Origin: Klebsiella pneumoniae
GTDB taxonomy: Bacteria > Pseudomonadota > Gammaproteobacteria > Steroidobacterales > Steroidobacteraceae
NCBI GenBank assembly: GCA_945873095.1
Contig: CAMCBU010000022.1
Location: 1-36,368 of the forward strand
Reading direction: 5' to 3'
DNA length: 36,368 nt
A program made the translations under genes and the position numbers. Position 1 is the first letter of the stretch. Each line of letters begins with the position of its first letter. The notes below the pieces were generated by a model. The model saw nothing but the letters and a program-made list of their open reading frames with translations, was not told the DNA's origin and did no database searches. Of this stretch, positions 29,507-36,368 are shown piece by piece.

Positions 29507-29791
29507 ATGTTCCGAGCCTTCGAATGGAGTCAACGGAAAAACATCTGGCTCCTAGCAAACAGAAACGTTCGCTTCGAACAGATCGTATCAGCCATTGAAA
29601 CAGGGAAACTACTCGACATCGTTGAACATCCGAAACCCGAGAAGTACGCGAGCCAAAGAATCATGATTGTTGAGCTCAACGGTTACGCCTATCTCGTGCC
29701 CTTCATAGAGCAAATAGATCATTATTTTTTAAAAACCATCATTCCTAGTCGAAAGGCGACCCGGCGATATCTCAAGGAATCAAAGTCATGA
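29507..29791 (+). CDS. BrnT-like toxin of a type II toxin-antitoxin module
   Basis: 94 residues. The pattern FEWSQRKNIWLLANRNVRFE, then VSAIETGKLLDIVEHPKPEK, SQRIMIVELNGYAYLVPFIE and FLKTIIPSRKATRRYL fits the compact RelE/BrnT-type ribonuclease family ('FEWDxxKN', 'PSRKATRRYL' ending). Such toxins cleave mRNA; here this is inferred from the family and partner. Toxin precedes antitoxin, the BrnTA-like order, and its stop overlaps the antitoxin ATG (ATGA). Base composition is clearly richer in A/T than the flanking imu genes, suggesting recent gain. Confidence 0.82.
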   Translation: MFRAFEWSQRKNIWLLANRNVRFEQIVSAIETGKLLDIVEHPKPEKYASQRIMIVELNGYAYLVPFIEQIDHYFLKTIIPSRKATRRYLKESKS

Positions 29792-30102
29792 GTTCCAGAT
29801 CAAAGACGAGACTCACATCAAGCGAGAAACGAATCTTGGCGGCTTACAATCGAGATGAGTTCAAGTCTATCCAGAGTCCGGAACAGCTCGAGAATGTACG
29901 ATCGGCCGCGCGGGCGACCACGCTTAAAGACCAGCGAATCAATATTCGAATGTCTTCGGATGATCTGCACGACATACGCGAGATCGCTCGTGAGGAAGGG
30001 CTCCCGTACCAAAGCTTAATAGCCAGTATCTTGCACAAGTACGTGACAGGAAGATTGGTAGAGCGCAGAAGAGATCGAAAAACTCTTAAGCGCGCACGTT
30101 AG
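29788..30102 (+). CDS. CopG/ribbon-helix-helix-like antitoxin
   Basis: 104 residues. The first half (LTSSEKRILAAYNRDEFKSI) probably wraps the toxin. The second half carries the antitoxin signature KDQRINIRMSSDDLHDIREI, AREEGLPYQSLIASILHKYV, TGRLVERRRDRK, which matches the RHH-like partners of this toxin group ('KDxRINIRLSxxDLxxI', 'GIPYQTLIxSxLHKYVxGRL'). It is coupled to the toxin by a 4-base overlap. Its TAG stop overlaps the stop codon of convergent imuB (shared TTAG at 30099-30102), showing how closely the module fits the end of imuB. Confidence 0.82.
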   Translation: MSSRSKTRLTSSEKRILAAYNRDEFKSIQSPEQLENVRSAARATTLKDQRINIRMSSDDLHDIREIAREEGLPYQSLIASILHKYVTGRLVERRRDRKTLKRAR

Positions 30103-31613
30103 CCAAACACCCCATGCCAGTACCACGCATGGGGTGCAGAGCGCTCGCGATAGATCCAGAGGCGACTGCCGTCGCGATGACGAGCGATGTAGTAATCACG
30201 TGCAACGTCTGCACCGTCCCACCATCCGGTCTCGATCCGCTCAGGGCCCTCGAGCAACTGCAGTTGTGATAGCGAGCAAGGCAGAACTTGCGGTTGCTGC
30301 AGCAACCATAAAGGGCGCCGAGTGACGAGGCTGCTTGCAGTGCTGCTAGTTGCAGTGCTGGTGAAACCATCCGCAGCACTTTTACCCGATCGAGATGTAT
30401 AGCTTGGCGCACGCGGTTCTGCGACACGCCAAGCCCGCTCGGGTCGATGCTCGGGTACGAGACACAGACCATAGACCGCCTCATCGCCCAAGCGCGCCCG
30501 CAACCGCTCAACCAAGGCAGGCACTTCACCTGTCGTACCGGCGCCCTGCTCGCCGGCACGCCAGAGTGAGGCGCTGCAAGCGATGCGAGGTCGCAATGCT
30601 CCTGAGCGCAACTCGCACAGCGTGACTGCCGCCGGCAAAGCGCAACGCGACAACTGCAAAGACAACAACTCGCGACAGGCAGAGGCCTGCCACTGCATCG
30701 AGGCGAATCGCAGCGTCACTCGCGTGGTCGGCACGGGCGGTCGATGATGCAAGCGCAATTGCAGCGACTCGAGACCCGCTTGTCGTAAGCAGAGAAATCG
30801 CTCGAGGTCGGCAAGCAAAGGCCCTATATAAGCCAGCACGGCAGTTTGCGTCCGTAATTCGAAATCCGGTTCACGACGAGCGTGAAAACGCTCGCGTACT
30901 CGATGCGGTTTGCGCAGATCCGCAGTGGCGCCGGTCAAGCGATCGAGCATCTGCAAAGCAGGTTGCCCGAATCGACGCGCAAAACCCGCTCGCGGCAAAC
31001 GCAACAAGGCGCCTATCGTTCGCACACCGATCGACTCGAGGCGCTCGACTTGCGCACAGGGCCAGCGCAATACGGTGATCGGCAATGGCGACAACAGACC
31101 CACCAATCGCTCCCGACTCGAGACGAGCACGTTTCGCTTGACCCTTGCCAAGGCCAGCGCCGCCAACGGCGTCGGTGCGAGCGCCCAATCGATGCGTATA
31201 GACGCAGCCTGCGCACGCGCTGCGATTTGCTGACACAAGGAACGCGCACCGCCGAAGAGACGAAAGCTGCCACGCACTTCGAGAACGATCGCATCGGGCG
31301 CTTCGATGCTGACGCGTGGCGTGTAGTCCATGGCCAAAGTCGATAGCCGCTCGAGTGAATCGGATTGGAGTGCACCCGATTGGATGTCGGCACACTGCAG
31401 CGCCAACCAAGATTCCGCAGGTGTGTTTTCGAACGGCAAATCGGCGACAGGCGACTCGACGAAAAGCGACTCCGCCAAATGCCTTGGCACTGCGGATGCC
31501 GCCTTCGATCGCTCGGCTGGTAACGCCGTGCCACCTGAACGCGAGACCGTCGCTGCGCGTCGTGTCGGGGCAAACGCGCGCCGGGTCGAAGAGACTCGCT
31601 CACGCCTGGCCAT
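30099..31613 (-). CDS. imuB: ImuB, catalytically inactive Y-family polymerase-like protein
   Basis: The mutasome hub that binds the beta clamp, ImuA and DnaE2. The Y-family fold begins at WLALQCADIQ (about residue 69) and includes DYTPRVSIEAPDAIVLEVRG, FRLFGGARSLCQQIAARAQA, LESIGVRTIGALLRLPRAGF and FARRFGQPALQMLDRLTGAT. The clamp-binding-like QLQLLEGPERIETGWWDG and the typical end VARDYYIARHRDGSRLWIYR follow. The acidic catalytic triad of true polymerases is absent, as usual. The ATG at 31613 overlaps imuA by 14 bp and gives 504 residues. The first 68 residues (Arg/Ser/Ala-rich) are an unusual extension, so the start is not certain. Confidence 0.93.
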   Translation of the reverse strand: MARRERVSSTRRAFAPTRRAATVSRSGGTALPAERSKAASAVPRHLAESLFVESPVADLPFENTPAESWLALQCADIQSGALQSDSLERLSTLAMDYTPRVSIEAPDAIVLEVRGSFRLFGGARSLCQQIAARAQAASIRIDWALAPTPLAALALARVKRNVLVSSRERLVGLLSPLPITVLRWPCAQVERLESIGVRTIGALLRLPRAGFARRFGQPALQMLDRLTGATADLRKPHRVRERFHARREPDFELRTQTAVLAYIGPLLADLERFLCLRQAGLESLQLRLHHRPPVPTTRVTLRFASMQWQASACRELLSLQLSRCALPAAVTLCELRSGALRPRIACSASLWRAGEQGAGTTGEVPALVERLRARLGDEAVYGLCLVPEHRPERAWRVAEPRAPSYTSRSGKSAADGFTSTATSSTASSLVTRRPLWLLQQPQVLPCSLSQLQLLEGPERIETGWWDGADVARDYYIARHRDGSRLWIYRERSAPHAWYWHGVFG

Positions 31614-32262
31614 GGTTCCAATACACGGTGAAGGCATGCCGCCTTCCACCGCGACTCTTGAGCAGTTGCAGACGCGCACCGGGCTGAGGTTCATCCGCCG
31701 GCAAAGACTCGCATGCAATGCGCAATTCAGCCGCCGATGAACGCGCAGCCTCGCTCAGTGGACGGAACAAAAACGCCGGCGCCCCACCCCGTTGGGTCGC
31801 CAACTGCAGGCGACGCAAAGCGCTGCCTGAGGGCACGACACCCGGCCAGCCGAGCACGAGCGCACAGCCACCGGAGACCAACGTTTGCTCCAGTGCCCAC
31901 AGTGCCTGGCTCGTCCGAATGATGAGTTGCTGCGCGAGCGGCACGCCGGCTGCCACGAGTGCAGGTGCATAAGGCTCGAAGGGCGGCGCGATCCAGGCAG
32001 TCCAGCGAGGTGGCGTCATGTGCCCGACTCGTACGAGCAAAGGCACGAGCAGTTGCATCTCGCCGATGCCGTTTTGAGCCGTGAGGATTTCGATGAGTCC
32101 GGCAGCGGGCCAACCGCCGCCGGGCAGCGCGGCGTCGAGCTCAGCGTAGCCCGTGCTGAGCGTAGCGACGCGTGCAGCGTTGCGACCGGACCAGATGGCC
32201 GGATGTTCGAGCAGCGACTCGAGCGCGAGACTCGGGATGCTGTCTGGAGTCGAGGGAGCCAT
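31600..32262 (-). CDS. imuA: ImuA, SOS mutagenesis RecA-like protein
   Basis: 220 residues with the degenerate RecA/SulA-like ATPase fold of ImuA: STGYAELDAALPGGGWPAAG, LIEILTAQNGIGEMQLLVPL, ARVGHMTPPRWTAWIAPPFE-like stretch, PYAPALVAAGV and LALEQTLVSGG-like ALWALEQTLVSGGCALVLGW. The Walker A loop is degenerate (AQNGIGEMQ). The C-terminal stretch LLKSRGGRRHAFTVYW is family-typical. ImuA joins ImuB and DnaE2 and interacts with RecA. It has no LexA box of its own in the 40 bp upstream, so it likely belongs to the lexA transcript. It overlaps imuB. Confidence 0.92.
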   Translation of the reverse strand: MAPSTPDSIPSLALESLLEHPAIWSGRNAARVATLSTGYAELDAALPGGGWPAAGLIEILTAQNGIGEMQLLVPLLVRVGHMTPPRWTAWIAPPFEPYAPALVAAGVPLAQQLIIRTSQALWALEQTLVSGGCALVLGWPGVVPSGSALRRLQLATQRGGAPAFLFRPLSEAARSSAAELRIACESLPADEPQPGARLQLLKSRGGRRHAFTVYWNHGQA

Positions 32263-32301
32263 GGAAACAACGCGCTCGCGGATGGGAACGAGAAGAATGA
32301 C

Positions 32302-32529
32302 TCACGATGCAGAATCGGCTGCCGATGTCACAGCCGATGCGCTGCGCAAGGATCGTGGCTGCGAAAACCAACTGCGCCTCTCACAGCCACAAGGACACTG
32401 GAAGCGCCGCAAACTCGTGCGCGGCGTGGCAACGACAGCCTTCACCGTCACCTTGTGGTGACGATTTGATTTCTTTGGCGCGAGCGCATCCGCTGCGCCC
32501 GGCGAAGGGAGCAGTTCGAAGACAGACAT
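32302..32529 (-). CDS. Unrecognised 75-residue protein between lexA and imuA
   Basis: I do not recognise this protein. The case for a real gene is the perfect Shine-Dalgarno GGAGG (32539-32535) five bases before the ATG, its position 34 bp after lexA and 39 bp before imuA on the same strand, and filling an otherwise empty 300-bp gap. The sequence starts MSVFELLPSPGAADALAPKK, is basic in the middle (SNRHHKVTVKAVV) and has a CPCGC cluster near residue 45, then a Ser/Ala-rich end. There is no membrane segment or signal. A role in the SOS response is only suggested by context. Confidence 0.5.
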   Translation of the reverse strand: MSVFELLPSPGAADALAPKKSNRHHKVTVKAVVATPRTSLRRFQCPCGCERRSWFSQPRSLRSASAVTSAADSAS

Positions 32530-32563
32530 GGAAACCTCCGGGCGAACCGGTTGAGCGTGCGAG

Positions 32564-33205
32564 TTACATCAGACCGGCGGGCGTCGCTTTGCCGGCGGTG
32601 GCACCGCGGCGCAGCACACCCACGACCACCCCTTCGATGATCAGCGGCTCTTCACGCAAGTTGACGCGGATGGGTTCGAAGTCGGCGTTCTCTGGCAGCA
32701 GCCACACCGTCGGACCTTCCTGTTTGTAGCGCTTGACCGTGACCTCGTTCTCGAGACGCGCGACGATGATCTGACGATTGCGCACCTCGGGAGTGCGGTG
32801 CACCGCCACCAGGTCGCCATCGAGGATGCCGGCGTCTTTCATGGACATGCCGGTGACCTTGAGCAGGTAATGGGGACGGGGCGAGAAAATGTCGGGGTCG
32901 ATGTTGAAGCGCGCTTCGATGTTCTCTTCTGCGAGAATGGGCTTACCGGCGGCGACGCGGCCGATGAGTGGCAAACCGAGCTGCTCGCGCAGGATGTCCT
33001 TCAGTTGGATGCCACGCGAGGTGCCCGGCACGAGCGCAATCACCCCTTTGCGGGCGAGTGCGCGCAGATGCTCCTCTGCGGCGTTGGCGGACTTGAACCC
33101 GAGCTCTTGCGCGATTTCTGCCCGCGTGGGCGGCATGCCGGTTTCGGCAATAGCTCTTTGGATCAGACGGAGAATTTCAGTTTGGCGCGGCGTGAGATCT
33201 GACAT
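32564..33205 (-). CDS. lexA: SOS repressor LexA
   Basis: 213 residues. N-terminal winged helix ([52 protein letters not shown]) and C-terminal S24 autoprotease domain. Self-cleavage site Ala86-Gly87 (RVAAGKP), catalytic Ser121 ([11 protein letters not shown]) and Lys158 (EVTVKRYK) are all present. RecA-ssDNA triggers cleavage and derepression. Two CTG-N10-CAG operators precede the gene, so it represses itself. It heads a probable operon with the small ORF, imuA and imuB, as in lexA-imuA-imuB-dnaE2 cassettes of other proteobacteria, where a second chromosomal lexA often exists. Confidence 0.97.
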   Translation of the reverse strand: MSDLTPRQTEILRLIQRAIAETGMPPTRAEIAQELGFKSANAAEEHLRALARKGVIALVPGTSRGIQLKDILREQLGLPLIGRVAAGKPILAEENIEARFNIDPDIFSPRPHYLLKVTGMSMKDAGILDGDLVAVHRTPEVRNRQIIVARLENEVTVKRYKQEGPTVWLLPENADFEPIRVNLREEPLIIEGVVVGVLRRGATAGKATPAGLM

Positions 33206-33220
33206 GGAACACCTCTACCT

Positions 33221-33236
33221 CTGTTGATTCATACAG
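33221..33236. promoter_or_regulatory. LexA box 1 of lexA
   Basis: CTGTTGATTCATACAG, CTG-N10-CAG, lies over the -10 box and transcription start of the lexA promoter, 16 bp before the lexA ATG. It also lies just before the GTG of the divergent oxidoreductase gene. Confidence 0.9.
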
Positions 33237-33261
33237 TACCTGTGAATTCATCCAGTCGCAA
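33233..33261 (-). promoter_or_regulatory. lexA promoter
   Basis: Minus strand TTGCGA (33261-33256), 17-bp spacer, TACTGT (33238-33233). Both LexA boxes overlap it. The leader would be about 21 nt with AGAGGT before the lexA ATG. Confidence 0.5.
33240..33255. promoter_or_regulatory. LexA box 2 of lexA
   Basis: CTGTGAATTCATCCAG, CTG-N10-CAG with one weaker half (TCCAG), 19 bp from box 1 and thus nearly two helical turns away. It fills the spacer of the lexA promoter and contains the GTG start of the oxidoreductase gene. Confidence 0.8.
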
Positions 33262-34900
33262 GCCCCCTACCGCCGATTTCGATGCACTCGTCATCGGCGC
33301 CGGTCACAACGGCCTCGTCTGCGCCTGCTACCTCGCGCGCGCCGGTCTGCGGGTCGGTGTCTTCGAGCGCCGCTCGCTAGTCGGTGGCGCCGCGGTCACC
33401 GAAGAGTTCGCACCCGGCTTTCGCAACTCGACGGCGAGCTACACCGTCAGCCTGCTCGAGGCCCAGGTGATACGCGATCTGCGTCTAACCGAACACGGCC
33501 TGCGCATCGTCGAGCGGCCGATGCAGAACTTCCTGCCGCTACCCGATGGCGATTCGTTCAGTGCTGGCCCTGAGGCCGCGGCCACTTTGGCGGAGGTGCG
33601 TCGTTACAGCGCCCGCGATGCCGACAGACTCCCCGCCTTTCACGCCATGCTCGATCGCGCCGTCACGCTGCTGCGCGAACAACTGACGCGAACGCCACCC
33701 ACCGACCTGCGTCGCACCGGGGACCTTTGGGAACTGCTGCGCTTCGGTCGACAGTTCCGCGCCCTGCCGCTCGCGCAGCAGCGCGAGCTGCACGAAGTCT
33801 TCACGCGCAGTGCAGGCGAGATCCTCGATCACTGGTTCGAGACGCCCGCGCTCAAAGCCTTGTTCGGTTTCGATTCGATCGTCGGTAACTATGCGAGTCC
33901 GTACACGCCGGGCAGCGGCTATGTCTTGCTGCATCATGCGTTTGGTGAAGTGAACGGTAAGCGCGGTCTCTGGGGTCATGCCATCGGCGGCATGGGCGCC
34001 ATCACACAAGCTCTCGCGGCCGAGGCGCGGCGTCTTGGCGTGCATATCGAGTGCGATGCACCGGTCGCCAAGATCATCACTACGCGCGCCAGTGGCCGCA
34101 GTCCAACTCAAGCGACGGCGAGCGGTATCAAACTCGTCGATGGGCGTATCTTTGGTGCACCACGCATCGTCGGTAATCTCGGTCCGAAGCCACTGTTCCT
34201 AAATTTATTGCCTGCCGAAGATCTCCCGGAGGACTTTCGCTCGCATATCGAACGATGGCGCACGGCCTCGGCCACTTTCCGCATGAACGTGGCGCTCAGC
34301 GAGCTGCCGCGTTTCGAGGCGCGCCGTTCGCGCAGTGATGAAACCCACCTCGGTGCCGGCATCATCATTGCGCCCTCACTCGACTACATGGATCGTGCTT
34401 ATGCCGATGCGAGACTCAGCGGTTGCGCACGTGAGCCGATCGTCGAAATGTTGATCCCTTCGACACTCGATGACACGCTCGCGCCCCGTGGCGCGCATGT
34501 CGCGAGCCTCTTCTGCCAGCATTTCGACTACAACCTGCCGGGCACACTCGAGGCGCCACGCAGTTGGGAAGACCCCACGGAGAAACAAGCCGCAATCGAT
34601 TCGATCATCGATACGGTCAACGCTGTCGCGCCCAACTTCCGTCGCAGCATCGTGGGCGTGCTCGCGCTCTCGCCGCTCGATCTCGAGCAGCGTTTCGCAC
34701 TGGCAGGTGGCGACATCTTCCACGGCTCACTCGGACTCGACCAGCTGTGGGCTGCACGCCCGGCGCTCGGCTATGGCAATTACCGCACACCCGTACGCGG
34801 TCTGTATCTCTGCGGCTCTGGCGCACATCCGGGCGGCGGCGTCACCGGGTTGCCGGGCTCGAATGCCGCACATGAAATTCTCCGCGATCGCCGTAAATAG
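33242..34900 (+). CDS. FAD-dependent oxidoreductase, phytoene dehydrogenase/PYROXD2-like
   Basis: About 552 residues. N-terminal Rossmann motif DALVIGAGHNGLVCACYLAR with E of FERRSLVGGAAVTEE, then FRNSTASYTVSLLEAQVIRD, the NAD(P)H/substrate region GYVLLHHAFGEVNGKRGLWG, HAIGGMGAITQALAAEARR, and the C-terminal FAD motif RGLYLCGSGAHPGGGVTGLP, GSNAAHEIL. This fits the CrtI-like amine-oxidase superfamily, closest to the PYROXD2/'phytoene desaturase-like' group; the substrate is unknown and no carotenoid genes are nearby. GTG at 33242 is the best start (TTG 33224 is an alternative). No Shine-Dalgarno is seen and the start lies inside LexA box 2, so LexA may also affect this gene. Confidence 0.9.
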   Translation: MNSSSRKPPTADFDALVIGAGHNGLVCACYLARAGLRVGVFERRSLVGGAAVTEEFAPGFRNSTASYTVSLLEAQVIRDLRLTEHGLRIVERPMQNFLPLPDGDSFSAGPEAAATLAEVRRYSARDADRLPAFHAMLDRAVTLLREQLTRTPPTDLRRTGDLWELLRFGRQFRALPLAQQRELHEVFTRSAGEILDHWFETPALKALFGFDSIVGNYASPYTPGSGYVLLHHAFGEVNGKRGLWGHAIGGMGAITQALAAEARRLGVHIECDAPVAKIITTRASGRSPTQATASGIKLVDGRIFGAPRIVGNLGPKPLFLNLLPAEDLPEDFRSHIERWRTASATFRMNVALSELPRFEARRSRSDETHLGAGIIIAPSLDYMDRAYADARLSGCAREPIVEMLIPSTLDDTLAPRGAHVASLFCQHFDYNLPGTLEAPRSWEDPTEKQAAIDSIIDTVNAVAPNFRRSIVGVLALSPLDLEQRFALAGGDIFHGSLGLDQLWAARPALGYGNYRTPVRGLYLCGSGAHPGGGVTGLPGSNAAHEILRDRRK

Positions 34901-34931
34901 TCCTCGTCGATAATCTTTGAATGGACCACCC

Positions 34932-35960
34932 ATGCGCATCATGCACACCCTGTTCTCACGCGGCTTCGCCGGCACCGAAAGAGCCACGGCGGAGATGTGT
35001 AATGCCTGTGCTGGGGAACACGAGGTCACGCTCGTATTGCAGAAACAGCATCGCGCCTCGAATGGGGTTTCGATCCGCGATCACCTGAATGATCGCGTAC
35101 GCGTCGTCGAGGTGAGTCGCTGGTTTCCCGCTTGGGGGCTCGCCCGCGCCATCCGCGATCATCGACCGGAGATCATCCACACCCATTTGCGCAAGAGCAC
35201 GCGACTCGTCGCACGCTTGAAACCACCCTGCGCCACCATTGCCACCTTGCACATGTGGGTAAATGGTCCGCAGTTTCTCGAGATGGACGGTCTGATCGTC
35301 ATCGCCCAATGGCAGAAGAGAGATCTTGCGCGTTATCGTGGTCGCATCTTCGACATCAACGAATCTTTGATCCCCACGCCAAGAGTGGCTGCCGAGCAGC
35401 GCCGTCACCTTCGCGAGCTGGCTGGCGCGGGAGAAACCGAGTTTCTGATCGGCGGCGTCGGTCGACTCGCCAAATCAAAGGGCTTCGACACTCTCATCCG
35501 CGCCTTCGAGCAGGCTGCCATTCCCGATGCCAAGCTCGCGATCATCGGTGATGGTCGTGAACGCAAACGCTTGGAGAAACTCGCCCAGAGCGATCGAGTC
35601 CGCTTTCTCGGCTTCCGACCCGACGCCAAGGCGCTCTATCAGGCTTTCGATTTGTTCGTGAGCCCCTCGCGCAGCGAACCGCTCGGGCGTGTCTTGTTCG
35701 AAGCGATCGATGCGGGCACGCCGGTTCTGGCAACAGCCACTCAGGGACCGTCGGAAATCTTGGTGCGCTACCCGGGCACGTTGGTACCCATCGATGATGT
35801 GAATGCGATGAGCATGGCACTTCGATCACTGGCTACGCAGAGACCGGCACGAGTGGATCACGACTTGTCTGCCTACCATCTGGAGAATGTCGTACGCGAA
35901 ACGCTGCAAGCGTATCGCGAACTCATCGAGGCGCGAGGTAACGCCCCAGCCGCTCGATGA
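34932..35960 (+). CDS. Glycosyltransferase family 4 protein
   Basis: 342 residues, GT-B fold. N-terminal domain: MRIMHTLFSRGFAGTERATA, RVRVVEVSRWFPAWGLARAI, PEIIHTHLRKSTRLV. C-terminal GT4 nucleotide-sugar domain: FLIGGVGRLAKSKGFDTLIR, AKLAIIGDGRERKRLEKLAQ, VRFLGFRPDAKALYQAFDLF, VSPSRSEPLGRVLFEAIDAG, TPVLATATQGPSEIL, which holds the E-x7-E-type motif (EPLGRVLFE). Such enzymes build lipopolysaccharide or other surface glycans. The ATG at 34932 follows the oxidoreductase stop by 31 bp; an in-frame TTG five codons earlier is less likely. It overlaps the convergent glycosyltransferase gene by 38 bp. Confidence 0.92.
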   Translation: MRIMHTLFSRGFAGTERATAEMCNACAGEHEVTLVLQKQHRASNGVSIRDHLNDRVRVVEVSRWFPAWGLARAIRDHRPEIIHTHLRKSTRLVARLKPPCATIATLHMWVNGPQFLEMDGLIVIAQWQKRDLARYRGRIFDINESLIPTPRVAAEQRRHLRELAGAGETEFLIGGVGRLAKSKGFDTLIRAFEQAAIPDAKLAIIGDGRERKRLEKLAQSDRVRFLGFRPDAKALYQAFDLFVSPSRSEPLGRVLFEAIDAGTPVLATATQGPSEILVRYPGTLVPIDDVNAMSMALRSLATQRPARVDHDLSAYHLENVVRETLQAYRELIEARGNAPAAR

Positions 35961-36368
35961 TGCCAGGCAGAGCATCGTGCAGCGCCAGTGCCTGTCGGTG
36001 TGATGCCAGATCGTCTCGGAGCGCCGTATCGACGAGCACACGCTCGCAGGTTTCAATGACGTCATCGGGCTTCGGCGAAAGCACCACGCCTTGCGCGGCG
36101 CAGCGTGCGATGCGCTCGGCCTGATCGCCGGCGATCGGGATGGCGATGCACGGCTTGTCGAGCGCCAGCGCCTGCAACAAGGTATCGCCGCCATTCACGA
36201 GCACGGCTCTAGAGCGCGCGAGTAACGCATGCAAAGCGCCGCCCGGCACGCTGCGCAACGCTCTGAAGTGACTCGTCTGCGGTAACTCGAGAATGAATGA
36301 GGGTCCTGCGACAAACACCACGCGATGGCCTCTTGCAGCCAGAGCCGCACCCCACTCGGCAAATCGCG
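35923..36368 (-). CDS. Glycosyltransferase, C-terminal part (5' end outside window)
   Basis: The minus-strand frame is open to the window edge, and the outermost residues read RFAEWGAALAARGHRVVFVA, which is glycosyltransferase-like, so the gene starts beyond the window. Inside are GPSFILELPQTSHFRALRSV, LARSRAVLVNGGDTLLQALA and DKPCIAIPIAGDQAERIARC. The N-G-G-x-T-x-x-E/Q-A and P-x-x-x-x-Q-x-x-R/A features are those of MurG/UGT-like GT-B enzymes and of UDP-sugar hydrolase SpsG/PseG-like proteins. It pairs with the adjacent GT4 gene in a surface-glycan locus. Exact substrate unknown. Confidence 0.8.
   Translation of the reverse strand, partial: RFAEWGAALAARGHRVVFVAGPSFILELPQTSHFRALRSVPGGALHALLARSRAVLVNGGDTLLQALALDKPCIAIPIAGDQAERIARCAAQGVVLSPKPDDVIETCERVLVDTALRDDLASHRQALALHDALPGIIERLGRYLAPR

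Noticed and set aside
32263-32563. A LexA box directly upstream of imuA
   Set aside because: The nearest candidate (CTG-N9-CAG in the 32330s) has the wrong spacing; no CTG-N10-CAG with ACAG/CTGT halves is present, so imuA is likely driven from the lexA promoter.

Overview
The window looks like a chromosome segment of a GC-rich gammaproteobacterium. The evidence is the syntenies ftsK-lolA-rarA-serS and aat-infA with clpS-clpA, E. coli-type LexA boxes (CTG-N10-CAG), tRNAs with encoded CCA, a type II secretion operon, and a branched-chain 2-oxoacid dehydrogenase operon next to an Lrp-type regulator. A Xanthomonadales/Nevskiales/Steroidobacter-like relative is plausible, but I cannot place it more finely from sequence alone.

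Layout. 1-1300: the 3' part of a photolyase/cryptochrome gene facing an NnrU-family membrane protein gene. 1390-1466: tRNA-Met(CAT). 1557-6006: a minus-strand operon E1alpha-E1beta-E2-BCAT (branched-chain keto-acid catabolism). It diverges from a bkdR-like Lrp/AsnC gene across a short gap holding a perfect 9+9 inverted repeat. 6618-7172: a TMEM165/Gdt1-type cation transporter. 7239-8269: a gene graveyard with three recognisable remnants (a Fic C-terminus, a PD-(D/E)XK nuclease fragment broken by an amber codon, and a CBS domain) plus one doubtful small zinc-ribbon-like frame. It is bounded by a 19-nt copy of the 3' end of tRNA-Ser. 8412-14496: the minus-strand series ftsK-lolA-vanZ-like-rarA-serS-tRNA-Ser(TGA), tightly packed and closed by a terminator with a perfect 19-bp stem.

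14594-20329: trxB, a FemAB/GNAT-like acyltransferase gene, aat and infA on the plus strand, converging on clpS-clpA. Aat, ClpS and ClpA are consecutive steps of the bacterial N-degron pathway. 20389-25938: gspCDEF, the start of a type II secretion operon that stops before the pseudopilin genes. Its GspE lacks the tetracysteine zinc site. 26017-26262: a small acidic/basic protein, probably of the PA3496 family.

26281-33205: an SOS mutagenesis cassette on the minus strand (lexA - small ORF - imuA - imuB ... dnaE2). It is split between imuB and dnaE2 by an AT-richer BrnT-like toxin / CopG-like antitoxin module on the opposite strand. dnaE2 has its own LexA box over its promoter, and lexA has two. 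33242-36368: a phytoene-dehydrogenase/PYROXD2-like oxidoreductase gene whose start lies inside a LexA box, a family-4 glycosyltransferase gene, and a convergent second glycosyltransferase gene that runs off the end.

The strongest candidates for something unusual are the split SOS cassette, the tRNA-Ser 3'-end duplication beside the gene graveyard, the cysteine-free GspE, and the conserved-looking small ORF between lexA and imuA. All functional calls rest on reading motifs by eye; no database search was run.
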